6,521 nt of DNA from Thiomonas sp. (GTDB lineage: Bacteria > Pseudomonadota > Gammaproteobacteria > Burkholderiales > Burkholderiaceae_C). The notes beneath the pieces were generated by a model. It was not told the DNA's origin, ran no database searches, and worked only from the letters and a program-made list of their open reading frames with translations. Below, piece after piece: positions 1 through 5,955 of the stretch. Each line of letters opens with the position of its first letter. The stretch's first letter is position 1. The translations under genes and the position numbers were made by a program. The stretch covers positions 1 through 6,521 of the forward strand of contig DAIDHU010000024.1 of assembly GCA_027451915.1 (NCBI GenBank), read 5' to 3'.

Positions 1-605
1 CCGCCCTCGCCGATGATGGTGGAAATGATGGGCACCTCCAGCTGCGCCATCTCCAGGATGTTGCGCCCGATGGCCTCCGACTGATTGCGCTCCTCGGCGT
101 CGATGCCGGGATAGGCGCCGGGGGTGTCGACGAAGGTGAACACCGGCAGCCCGAACTTCTCCGCCAGCTTCATCAGGCGCAAGGCCTTGCGGTAGCCCTC
201 GGGCTTGCTCATGCCGAAGTTGCGCATCGCGCGCTCCTTCGTGTCGCGGCCCTTCTGGTGGCCGAGGACCATGCAGGCCTGGCCGTTGAACCGCGCCAGC
301 CCGCCCACTATCGACAGATCGTCGGCGAAATGACGGTCCCCATGCAATTCATGAAAGTCCGTGAACAGGCTGGCCACGTAATCCAGGGTGTACGGACGCT
401 GCGCGTGCCGGGCGATCTGCGTGACCTGCCAGGGACTCAGCTTGCTGTACAGGTCCTTGGTCAGTTGCAGGCTCTTTTTCTGCAGGCGCGAGATCTCTTC
501 CGAGATATCGACCGCCGATTCGTCCTGCACGAAACGCAGTTCCTCGATCTTGGCCTCGAGTTCGGCCACCGGCTGTTCGAAATCCAGAAAGACTTTCTTG
601 CTCAT
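1..605 (-). CDS. accA: Acetyl-CoA carboxylase carboxyltransferase subunit alpha, partial (C-terminus beyond window)
   Basis: AccA pairs with AccD to form the cytoplasmic carboxyltransferase that moves the carboxyl group from carboxybiotin on AccB to acetyl-CoA, giving malonyl-CoA, the committed step of fatty acid synthesis. About 201 residues are present, against roughly 320 in full-length AccA. The N-terminus is typical of the family: FLDFEQPVAELEAKIEEL near residues 6-23, then QRPYTLDYV, HGDRHFADD, IVGG, GHQKGRDTKE, RNFGM, PEGYRKALRLM, FVDTPGAYPGIDAEERNQSEAIGRN and finally IIGEGG at the window edge. The ATG at 605 gives the usual MSKK-type start and is the only sensible one. No clear Shine-Dalgarno precedes it. 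It lies 65 bases downstream of the glycosylase gene on the same strand, separated by two hairpins, so it may be read from the cysS transcript, from its own promoter, or both. The reading frame is intact. Confidence 0.97.
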   Translation of the reverse strand, partial: MSKKVFLDFEQPVAELEAKIEELRFVQDESAVDISEEISRLQKKSLQLTKDLYSKLSPWQVTQIARHAQRPYTLDYVASLFTDFHELHGDRHFADDLSIVGGLARFNGQACMVLGHQKGRDTKERAMRNFGMSKPEGYRKALRLMKLAEKFGLPVFTFVDTPGAYPGIDAEERNQSEAIGRNILEMAQLEVPIISTIIGEG

Positions 606-623
606 GATGTGATCGGTTCGCCG

Positions 624-645
624 AGAAAGGCCCCTGGGAGGGGCC
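624..645 (-). terminator. GC-rich hairpin with short T tract between the glycosylase gene and accA
   Basis: On the minus strand GGCCCC (645-640) and GGGGCC (634-629) form a perfect 6-bp GC stem around a 5-base loop, followed directly by TTTCTC (628-623). This is the layout of an intrinsic terminator after the glycosylase gene, but the T tract is short and broken, so termination would probably be partial. The structure ends about 23 bases before the accA ATG, so it would also lie in the accA leader and could act as an attenuator. There is no matching T tract on the plus strand. Confidence 0.4.
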
Positions 646-660
646 CGCGGATCCCGCCTG

Positions 661-684
661 CGGTGGGAATTCAGTATTCCACCG
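661..684 (-). repeat. Inverted repeat spanning the glycosylase stop codon
   Basis: CGGTGGGAAT (661-670) and ATTCCACCG (676-684) are reverse complements apart from one bulged base, giving nine base pairs around a five-base loop that contains the TGA stop at 671-673. No T tract follows on either strand, so it is not a terminator by itself. It could be an mRNA 3'-end stabilising hairpin or a two-fold protein-binding site. Its function is unknown. Confidence 0.4.
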
Positions 685-1318
685 GAATCGGGTCCAGGCT
701 GCGCCAAATATACCAAGTACCCACGGAACGCCAGGGTTCCCAGGCCGCGGCCACCTCTCGCAGCTCGCTGCGGCTGACCGCCTCGCCGGAAAAGTAGCAC
801 TGGCTGATGCCCTTGCGCAAGCCGAGGTCGTCCAGCGGCAGCACGTCCGGGCGCAGCAGATGGAACATCAGGAACATCTCGGCCGTCCAGCGGCCGATGC
901 CCCGGATCTCCACCAGCTCCTCGATGATGGCCTCGTCGGGCATCTCATGCCACTGGCGGGGATGCACCAGCCCCTGCTCGAAGCGGCTGGCCAGGTCGCG
1001 CAGGTATTCGGCCTTGCGCTGGGACAGGCCGGCCTGGCGCAGGGACTGCGCGTCATGCACCAGCAGGCTCTCGGGCCGCACCGAGCCGACCAGGGCCAGC
1101 AGGCGCTCCCACACCGACTGCGCGGCGGCCACCGAGATCTGCTGGCCCACGATCGAGCGCGCCAGGGTCTGGAAGGCGTCGCCGCGGCTTTGCAGCCGCG
1201 CCTTGCCATACTCCGGGATCAGCCTGCGCATCACGCGGTCGGCGCGCATGAGCTCGCCGCAGGCCTGGTCCCAGTAGGGAGGCGCTTCGGTGACCGAGGG
1301 CTTGTTCCTGGCAGCCAT
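671..1318 (-). CDS. alkA: DNA-3-methyladenine glycosylase II family protein (short AlkA type)
   Basis: This is a base-excision repair enzyme expected to cleave the glycosidic bond of alkylated purines such as 3-methyladenine, leaving an abasic site. The 215-residue protein belongs to the HhH-GPD superfamily: a helical core (residues 45-130) with IVGQQIS at 56-62, a helix-hairpin-helix DNA-binding motif around VEIRGIGRWTAEMFLMF (136-152), and LPLDDLGL at 160-167. By alignment with E. coli AlkA (DD at 237-238), the catalytic aspartate should be D164. EPWRS at 194-198 is the usual C-terminal family signature. At 215 residues it is shorter than E. coli AlkA (about 282) and lacks that protein's N-terminal domain, as is common for single-domain relatives. 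There is no C-terminal iron-sulfur cysteine cluster, which argues against EndoIII or MutY. The ATG lies 3 bases after the cysS stop codon, so translation is probably coupled. Exact substrate range cannot be read from sequence. Confidence 0.9.
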   Translation of the reverse strand: MAARNKPSVTEAPPYWDQACGELMRADRVMRRLIPEYGKARLQSRGDAFQTLARSIVGQQISVAAAQSVWERLLALVGSVRPESLLVHDAQSLRQAGLSQRKAEYLRDLASRFEQGLVHPRQWHEMPDEAIIEELVEIRGIGRWTAEMFLMFHLLRPDVLPLDDLGLRKGISQCYFSGEAVSRSELREVAAAWEPWRSVGTWYIWRSLDPIPVEY

Positions 1319-1321
1319 GGC

Positions 1322-2701
1322 TCAGGCCTTGCGCCACAGCGTGACGCCGCCCGGCTTGTCCTCGAGCTGGATGCCCCGCTCCAGCAACTCCGCGCGGATG
1401 CGGTCGGCGCTGGCGTAGTCGCGCGCCTGCTTGGCCTGGGCGCGCAACTGGACCTGCTGCTCGATCCAGGCCTTGTCGGCGGCATCGGCGCCACCCTGCA
1501 GGAATTGCTGGGGCGGGCTTTGCAGCAGGCCCAGGGTCGCGCCCAGGCCCTTGAGCAGCGCCGCCAGCGCCGGATCGGCGCTGCGGTTGAGCTCGCTGGC
1601 CAGCTCGAACAACACCGCCAGCGCCTCCGGGGTGTTGAAGTCGTCGTCCATCGCGGCGCCGAAACGCCGGGCCAGGGGATGCTCCCAATCCACCGCGCCC
1701 GGCCCGCATGGGTGATCCTGCAGCGCGATGTACAGGCGCTCCAGGGCGCTGCGCGCATCGCGCAGCGCGTCGTCGCCGTAGTTCAGCGGGCTGCGGTAGT
1801 GGGCCCGGATGATGAAAAACCGCAGGGTCTCGGGGTCGACCTTTTTCAGGACTTCGCGGATGGTCAGGAAGTTGCAGAGGGATTTCGACATCTTCTCCTC
1901 GTCCACCCGCACGAAGCCGTTGTGCATCCAGGTGCCCACCCAGTGCCTTCCGGTGACACCCTCGGTCTGGGCGATCTCGTTCTCATGGTGGGGGAACTGC
2001 AGGTCGGCGCCGCCGCCGTGGATGTCGAACTGCTCGCCCAGCAGCTCGCAACTCATGGCAGAGCATTCGATGTGCCAGCCCGGGCGCCCCTGCCCCCAGG
2101 GCGAATCCCAGCGCACCTCGGCCGGCTCCTCCGGCTTGGCACGCTTCCACAATACGAAATCCAGGGGGTCGCGCTTGGCCGCGTCCACCTCCACGCGCTC
2201 GCCCGCGTGCAATTCATCCAGCGACTTGCCCGACAGGCGCCCGTAGCCGGGGAAGCTGCGCACGGCGAAATCCACGTCCCCGGCGGCATCCTGGTAGGCC
2301 AGGCCGCGCTCGATCAGGGTGCCGATCATGCGCTGCATGGCCGCGATGTGCTCGGTGGCGCGCGGCTCCATGTCGGGCCGCTGGATGCCCAGTGCATCGG
2401 TGTCCTCGTGCATGGCCTGGATGAAGCGATCGGTGAGCTCGCGCACGCTCAGGCCGCTTTCCACCGCGCGCCGGATGATCTTGTCGTCCACGTCGGTGAT
2501 GTTGCGCACGTAGGTCACGCGCAGGCCGCGCGCCTTGAGCCAGCGCTGCACCACGTCGAACACGGCCATCATGCGCGCATGCCCGAGGTGGCAGTAGTCG
2601 TACACGGTCATGCCGCATACGTACATGCGCACGTGCCCCGGCTCCAGGGGCACGAGCGGCTGCTTGCTACGCGACAGGGTGTTGTAGATGTGGACGGTCA
2701 T
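1322..2701 (-). CDS. cysS: Cysteinyl-tRNA synthetase (class I)
   Basis: CysRS charges tRNA-Cys with cysteine in the cytoplasm and is essential for translation. The protein is 459 residues from the ATG at 2701, close to the 461 of E. coli. It shows the family hallmarks in order: NTLSR (7-11), YVCGMTVYDYCHLGHAR (27-43) with zinc ligand C29 and the HIGH-type motif HLGH (38-41), RNITDVDDKI (66-75), WHIECSAM (209-216) with zinc ligand C213, FPHHENE (236-242) with H238 and E242, and the KMSKS loop at 270-274. Residues DFNTPEAL and RDYASADRIR mark the C-terminal anticodon-binding region. The frame stays open upstream to 2938, but MTVHIYNTLSR is the canonical start and the extension has no family similarity. 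No clear Shine-Dalgarno is visible. The next gene starts 4 bases after the stop. Confidence 0.98.
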   Translation of the reverse strand: MTVHIYNTLSRSKQPLVPLEPGHVRMYVCGMTVYDYCHLGHARMMAVFDVVQRWLKARGLRVTYVRNITDVDDKIIRRAVESGLSVRELTDRFIQAMHEDTDALGIQRPDMEPRATEHIAAMQRMIGTLIERGLAYQDAAGDVDFAVRSFPGYGRLSGKSLDELHAGERVEVDAAKRDPLDFVLWKRAKPEEPAEVRWDSPWGQGRPGWHIECSAMSCELLGEQFDIHGGGADLQFPHHENEIAQTEGVTGRHWVGTWMHNGFVRVDEEKMSKSLCNFLTIREVLKKVDPETLRFFIIRAHYRSPLNYGDDALRDARSALERLYIALQDHPCGPGAVDWEHPLARRFGAAMDDDFNTPEALAVLFELASELNRSADPALAALLKGLGATLGLLQSPPQQFLQGGADAADKAWIEQQVQLRAQAKQARDYASADRIRAELLERGIQLEDKPGGVTLWRKA

Positions 2702-2931
2702 GGAGTACGCGAAGAGGGGCGCAGCGCGCAAGGGCGAAAACTTAGCACAGGCCGTCACGCCGCGGCGCGGGCCCGGCGGGCACGCTGCGCACGGGCAATT
2801 CCACGCTGCATGAACTGAGCTTGAGCTGCGTGGGCATCTTGGGGGCGCCGCGCGCGGTGCTGGCGATCGGAGTGCAATGAAGCCATGCGGCCCCAGCGCC
2901 GCCCCCTCGGGACAACAGCCGAAGGACGCCC
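2702..2931. other. Divergent intergenic region between cysS and tssB
   Basis: These 230 bases must hold the start signals for cysS (leftward) and the T6SS operon (rightward). The plus-strand half contains a sigma-54-like element at 2861-2876 and a good tssB ribosome site. On the minus side the only AT-leaning patch is around 2736-2745, but no convincing -35/-10 pair for cysS can be assembled. The stretch 2746-2880 is open in one plus-strand frame (see findings). No tRNA, insertion sequence end, attachment site or integrase fragment is visible. Confidence 0.6.
2861..2876 (+). promoter_or_regulatory. Possible sigma-54 (RpoN) promoter for the T6SS operon
   Basis: The sequence TGGCGATCGGAGTGCA keeps the invariant GG (2862-2863) and GC (2874-2875) with exactly ten bases between them. 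It matches TGGC on the left and TGCA on the right of the consensus TGGCACG-N4-TTGCW. Four of the twelve consensus positions differ, all in the middle. Transcription would start near 2887, giving a leader of about 45 bases before the tssB ATG. Several V. cholerae-like T6SS loci use sigma-54, which raises plausibility, but in GC-rich DNA such matches also occur by chance. Confidence 0.3.
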
Positions 2932-3450
2932 ATGCCATCGCAGAGTTCCGTCGCGCCGAAAGAGCGCGTCAACATCGTGTACAGGCCGGCCACGGAAGGC
3001 GCGCAGGCCGAGGTCGAGCTTCCCCTGAAGCTGCTGGTGCTTGGCGACTACACGCTGCGCGACGAGGACATTCCGCTGGAGGAACTCGAGCCCGTCGCGG
3101 TGGACAAGGACAACTTCGACCAGGTGCTCGCGGCCCAGGCGCCCCGCCTGGAGCTGCAGGTGCCCGACATGCTCGGGCCCCGGGGCGGCTGCTCGCTGCA
3201 CCTGGATCTGCGTTTCGCGCGCCTCGACGACTTCTCCCCCGACGCACTGCTGGCCCAGGTGCCCCAGCTGCGCGCCCTGCTGCAGCTGCGCGATGCGCTC
3301 AAGGCGATCAAGGGCCCGCTGAGCAACATTCCCGCCTTCCGCCGGAAGCTGCAGGACCTCGCGGCCGAGCCCGAAAGGCTGCGCAAGCTGGTGGCCGATC
3401 TGGGCCAGGCGCCGCACGCCGGCGGCGACGACTCCGCGGAGGCCGAATGA
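2932..3450 (+). CDS. tssB: T6SS contractile sheath small subunit TssB (VipA/ImpB)
   Basis: TssB assembles with TssC into the cytoplasmic contractile sheath around the Hcp tube. Its contraction drives the tube and tip out of the cell, and ClpV later disassembles the contracted sheath. The 172-residue protein is the usual length. It carries SVAPKERVNIVYRPAT (6-21) and QAEVELPLKLLVLGDYT (25-41), which closely follow V. cholerae VipA as I remember it. Next come VDKDNFDQVL (57-66), LDLRFARLDDFSPD (91-104) and the helical segment LRDALKAIKGPLSNIPAFRRKLQDL (119-143). The last dozen residues are an acidic, glycine-rich tail typical of a disordered end. The ATG at 2932 is supported by GAAGGA (2921-2926) five bases upstream. 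This is the first gene of the visible operon, and its stop overlaps the tssC start in ATGA. A second in-frame TGA lies 15 bases further on. Confidence 0.97.
   Translation: MPSQSSVAPKERVNIVYRPATEGAQAEVELPLKLLVLGDYTLRDEDIPLEELEPVAVDKDNFDQVLAAQAPRLELQVPDMLGPRGGCSLHLDLRFARLDDFSPDALLAQVPQLRALLQLRDALKAIKGPLSNIPAFRRKLQDLAAEPERLRKLVADLGQAPHAGGDDSAEAE
3438..3442 (+). promoter_or_regulatory. Ribosome binding site favouring the first of two tssC start codons
   Basis: GGAGG lies inside the end of tssB, 4 bases before the ATG at 3447 and 19 before the duplicate ATG at 3462. The spacing to the first start is short but workable and that to the second is too long, so 3447 is preferred. No comparable purine-rich site sits just before 3462. 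Confidence 0.55.
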
Positions 3451-3491
3451 GCGCAGACCGAATGAGCGCAGACCGCACGAGCGCAGCCCCC
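3447..3491 (+). repeat. 15-bp tandem repeat duplicating the tssC start codon
   Basis: Three head-to-tail 15-base units run from the start codon: 3447-3461 and 3462-3476 differ only in the last base (CGA versus CGC, both Arg), and 3477-3491 is a decayed copy matching unit 2 at 12 of 15 positions, with ATG changed to ACG. They encode MSADR, MSADR and TSAAP. The length keeps both frames: TssC gains residues in phase, and the tssB frame meets a second TGA at 3463-3465. Confidence 0.9.
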
Positions 3492-4970
3492 CCGCGCGCG
3501 GACCACGCCCCGGGCCCCGTCGCGCCGCAGCTCGACGAGCTCGCGCTGGCCGCCCGCGTACGTCCGGGCGACGAGGCCTATGCGCTGACCCGACGCGGCA
3601 TCGAGGCCCTGCTGCACCATCTCGTGGAACCCGCGCAGGCTCGCCCGCAGGAGCCGCACGGGGTGGCGCCCACCCCCCTGCTGGTGGATGCGCTGATCGC
3701 CGAGATCGACCGCCGGCTGTCGGACCAGGTCGACGCGATCCTGCACCACCCCCGGTTCCAGAGCCTCGAATCCGCCTGGCGCTCGCTCAAGTTCCTGGTC
3801 GACCGGACGAATTTCCGAGAGAACATCCGCATCCACTTCCTGCCGCTGAGCAAGCAGCGCCTGATGCGCGATTTCGCCGACAGCCCGGAAATCGTGCGCA
3901 GCGGCCTGTACAAGCTGGTCTACACCGCCGAATACGGGCAGTTCGGCGGCCAGCCCTACGGCGCCATCATCGCCGACTACGAGTTCGGCCCCTCCGCCCC
4001 CGACATGCGCCTGCTGGACCAGGCGGCGAAGGTCGCCGCCATGTCCCACGCCCCGCTGCTGGCGGGGGCCTCGGCCCAGTTCTTCGGGCTCGAGTCCATG
4101 CAGCAGCTTCCCGCGCTGAAGGACCTGGCCTCGCTGTTCGAGGGGCCGCAGTTCACCGCCTGGAACGCGCTGCGCGACAGCGAGGACGCCCGCTACCTCG
4201 GCCTGGCGCTGCCGCGCTTCCTGCTGCGCCTGCCCTACGGCCCCGACACCCTGCCGACCCGCAGCTTCCAGTACCAGGAAAGCGTGGGCCAGGCGGGAAC
4301 CGGCTACCTGTGGGGCAATGCCGCCTTCGCGCTGGCCAGCCGGCTGTGCGAGAGCTTTGCCGAATACCGCTGGTGCGCCAATGTGATCGGGCCCCAGGGA
4401 GGCGGCGAGGTCGGCGGGCTGCCGATCCACTGCTACCCCTCGATGGGCACGCTGCAGCATCGCCTGCCCACCGAGGTGCTGATTTCCGAGCGCCGCGAAT
4501 TCGAGCTCGCCGAGCAGGGCTTCATCGCGCTGACCATGCGCAAGAACAGCGACCGGGCGGCCTTTTTCTCGGCCAATTCGGTGCAAAGGCCGAAGTACTT
4601 CGGTACCAGCCCGCAAGGGCGCGAAGCCGAGCTCAACGACCGCCTCGGCACCCAGCTTCCCTACATGTTCGTGGTCAGTCGCCTGGCCCATTACCTCAAG
4701 GTGATCCAGCGCGAGAACATCGGCACCTGGAAGGAGCGCGGCGACCTGGAGAACGCGCTCAACCTGTGGATCCGGCAATACGTCGCCGACATGGACAACC
4801 CCGCCCCGGGCGTGCGCAGCCGGCGCCCGCTGCGCCAGGCCCAGGTGCTGGTCAGCGACATCGACGCGGAGCCCGGCTGGTATCGCGTCGACCTGCGCGT
4901 GCGCCCCCACTTCAAGTACATGGGCGCCTCCTTCACCCTGTCCCTCGTGGGCAGGCTCGAGAAACGTTGA
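3447..4970 (+). CDS. tssC: T6SS contractile sheath large subunit TssC (VipB/ImpC)
   Basis: TssC is the larger sheath protein and interlocks with TssB. Its N-terminal helix is known in VipB to be the ClpV binding site; here the equivalent should fall around residues 28-45 (LDELALAARVRPGDEAY). The protein is 507 residues from 3447, about the family norm. Family signatures follow in order: HPRFQSLESAWRSLKFLVDR (101-120), VYTAEYGQFGGQPYGAIIADYEFG (158-181), MSHAPLLAGAS (199-209), QFFGLES (211-217), FEGPQF (231-236), LPRFLLRLPYGP (255-266), YLWGNAAFAL (287-296), EYRWCANVIGPQGGGEVGGLP (306-326), PTEVLISERREFELAEQGF (341-359), AAFFSANSVQRPK (371-383), LAHYLKVIQRENIGTWKER (413-431), PLRQAQVLVSD (461-471) and RPHFKYMGASFTLSLVG (486-502). 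They resemble V. cholerae VipB more than P. aeruginosa HsiC1. The start overlaps the tssB stop, giving tight coupling and matched output of the two sheath proteins. ATG 3462 is an alternative start (502 residues). Confidence 0.97.
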   Translation: MSADRMSADRTSAAPPRADHAPGPVAPQLDELALAARVRPGDEAYALTRRGIEALLHHLVEPAQARPQEPHGVAPTPLLVDALIAEIDRRLSDQVDAILHHPRFQSLESAWRSLKFLVDRTNFRENIRIHFLPLSKQRLMRDFADSPEIVRSGLYKLVYTAEYGQFGGQPYGAIIADYEFGPSAPDMRLLDQAAKVAAMSHAPLLAGASAQFFGLESMQQLPALKDLASLFEGPQFTAWNALRDSEDARYLGLALPRFLLRLPYGPDTLPTRSFQYQESVGQAGTGYLWGNAAFALASRLCESFAEYRWCANVIGPQGGGEVGGLPIHCYPSMGTLQHRLPTEVLISERREFELAEQGFIALTMRKNSDRAAFFSANSVQRPKYFGTSPQGREAELNDRLGTQLPYMFVVSRLAHYLKVIQRENIGTWKERGDLENALNLWIRQYVADMDNPAPGVRSRRPLRQAQVLVSDIDAEPGWYRVDLRVRPHFKYMGASFTLSLVGRLEKR

Positions 4971-4985
4971 CACCAGGAGATCATC

Positions 4986-5474
4986 ATGCCGATACCGTGC
5001 TACCTCTCGCTCGAGGGCCAGAACCAGGGGATCATCGAGGGCTCGAGCAAGGCCCAGGGACATGAGGGCAAGATCCTGGTCCAGGCCGTGGAACACCTGG
5101 TCGACATCCCCAGCAACCCGCAGAACGGCCTGCCCTCGGGCAAGTGCGTGCTCGGCCCGATGACCCTGAGCAAGGAGGTGGACAAATCCTCCCCCAAGCT
5201 GTTCCAGGCGCTGAGCCAGGGCGAGCAGATGAGCTCCGTGACCCTCGAGTACATGCGCATCTCCCCCAAGGGCACGGAGGAGAAGTACTACACCGTGAAG
5301 CTCAGGAATGCCATCATCACCCGGCTGCGCACCTGGGTTCCGATGTGCCTGTCCCAGGAGAACCAGCACCTGGGGCACATGGAGGACCTCTCGCTGACCT
5401 ACGAGGGGATCACCTGGACCTTCGAGCCCGACGGCATCGAGGCCGAGGCCTCTTGCGTGGCTCCAAGGTCCTGA
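4986..5474 (+). CDS. hcp: T6SS tube protein Hcp
   Basis: Hcp forms stacked hexameric rings that make the inner tube expelled by the sheath, and it can carry effectors in its lumen. The 162-residue protein starts MPIPCYLSLEGQNQG, like the Hcp group of V. cholerae and enterobacteria. It continues with GHEGKILVQAVEHLV (25-39), PSGKCVLGPMTLSKEVDKSSPKLFQAL (50-76), VTLEYMRIS (85-93), YYTVKLRNAII (101-111) and HMEDLSLTYEGITWTF (131-146), the alternating strands of the Hcp beta-barrel. There is no signal peptide, as expected. The AGGAGA at 4975-4980, five bases from the ATG, is the strongest ribosome site in the operon and fits the need for many copies. It lies 15 bases after tssC and 26 before tssE. 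Cysteines at 5, 54, 121 and 157 are present. The C-terminus shows no extra effector domain, so this is a structural Hcp. Confidence 0.96.
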   Translation: MPIPCYLSLEGQNQGIIEGSSKAQGHEGKILVQAVEHLVDIPSNPQNGLPSGKCVLGPMTLSKEVDKSSPKLFQALSQGEQMSSVTLEYMRISPKGTEEKYYTVKLRNAIITRLRTWVPMCLSQENQHLGHMEDLSLTYEGITWTFEPDGIEAEASCVAPRS

Positions 5475-5500
5475 GGCCACGCCCGCTGCGGGACTCCTTC

Positions 5501-5938
5501 ATGCACCGCGCCCGACTGCTCGAACGCGTGGCCGCGCGCGAGGCCTGCGCGACGGCGCCCACGCGCCGAAGCCTGGAGCAGGCCACTCCCGGGCTGCTGC
5601 GCTCGGTGATCGTCCACCTCGGACGCGTGCTCAACACCCGGCGCGGCAGCGTGCCCATCGATCCCGAATTCGGCATGCGGGATTTGGGGAATCTGGATGC
5701 CGGCGACGTCTCCCTGGGGATCGCCGAGCTCGAGGCGCAGTTGCAATCGATGATCGAACGCTACGAGCCGCGTCTGCTGCGGCCCCGGGTACGCCTGCGG
5801 GAGGAACAGAGCGATGCGCTGTGCCTGCGCTTCGACCTCGAAGCCTCCATCCTGCGCGAGGGGCGCGAACTGCCCTGGTGCCTGGCCACCCGCATCGACG
5901 CGCGGGGCCGGGTGCGGATCGACGGCACGCCGGACTGA
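5501..5938 (+). CDS. tssE: T6SS baseplate subunit TssE (gp25-like)
   Basis: TssE is related to the phage T4 baseplate wedge protein gp25 and, with TssF, TssG and TssK, forms the cytoplasmic platform on which the sheath polymerises. The 145-residue product has the gpW/gp25 fold markers: SLEQATPGLLRSVIVHLGRVLNTRRGSVPIDPEFGM (24-59), in which NTRRGS and the PEFG turn are typical, then ELEAQLQSMIERYEPRLLRPRVRL (76-99) and a C-terminal strand region including LCLRFDLEA (107-115). The ATG at 5501 gives a start (MHRARLLERV) consistent with family N-termini, but no good Shine-Dalgarno precedes it. An in-frame TTG at 5453, inside the end of hcp, would add 16 residues and cannot be excluded. The gene sits between hcp and tssF in the standard order. 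Confidence 0.92.
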   Translation: MHRARLLERVAAREACATAPTRRSLEQATPGLLRSVIVHLGRVLNTRRGSVPIDPEFGMRDLGNLDAGDVSLGIAELEAQLQSMIERYEPRLLRPRVRLREEQSDALCLRFDLEASILREGRELPWCLATRIDARGRVRIDGTPD

Positions 5939-5955
5939 AGACGAGGGGATCGGCC

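Noticed and set aside
2702..2760. A sigma-70 promoter for cysS
   Set aside because: The AT-leaning patch gives at best half-matching -10 hexamers, and no -35 box sits at an acceptable distance.
860..2818. A 652-codon plus-strand open frame opposite the glycosylase gene and cysS
   Set aside because: It lies antisense to two well-supported genes, is rich in Ala, Gly, His, Gln and Leu as expected for a shadow frame of GC-rich coding DNA, and shows no recognisable domain.
2904..2927. Hairpin that might hide the tssB ribosome site (CCTCGG with CCGAAGG)
   Set aside because: The stem is short and needs a bulge; this is within chance expectation for such GC-rich sequence.
2702..2938. N-terminal extension of cysS to an upstream start at 2938
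   Set aside because: It would add 79 residues without family similarity and would overlap the tssB start. MTVHIYNTLSR at 2701 is the normal CysRS N-terminus.
2877..3446. N-terminal extension of tssC to an ATG at 2877
   Set aside because: The 190 extra residues are an out-of-frame reading of tssB, with low-complexity Ala/Arg/Gly composition. The ATGA overlap start gives a normal TssC length.
3048..5480. An 810-codon minus-strand open frame opposite tssB, tssC and hcp
   Set aside because: Its length comes from the scarcity of stops in GC-rich DNA. The plus strand carries clear T6SS families throughout, and the antisense product has no family signatures.
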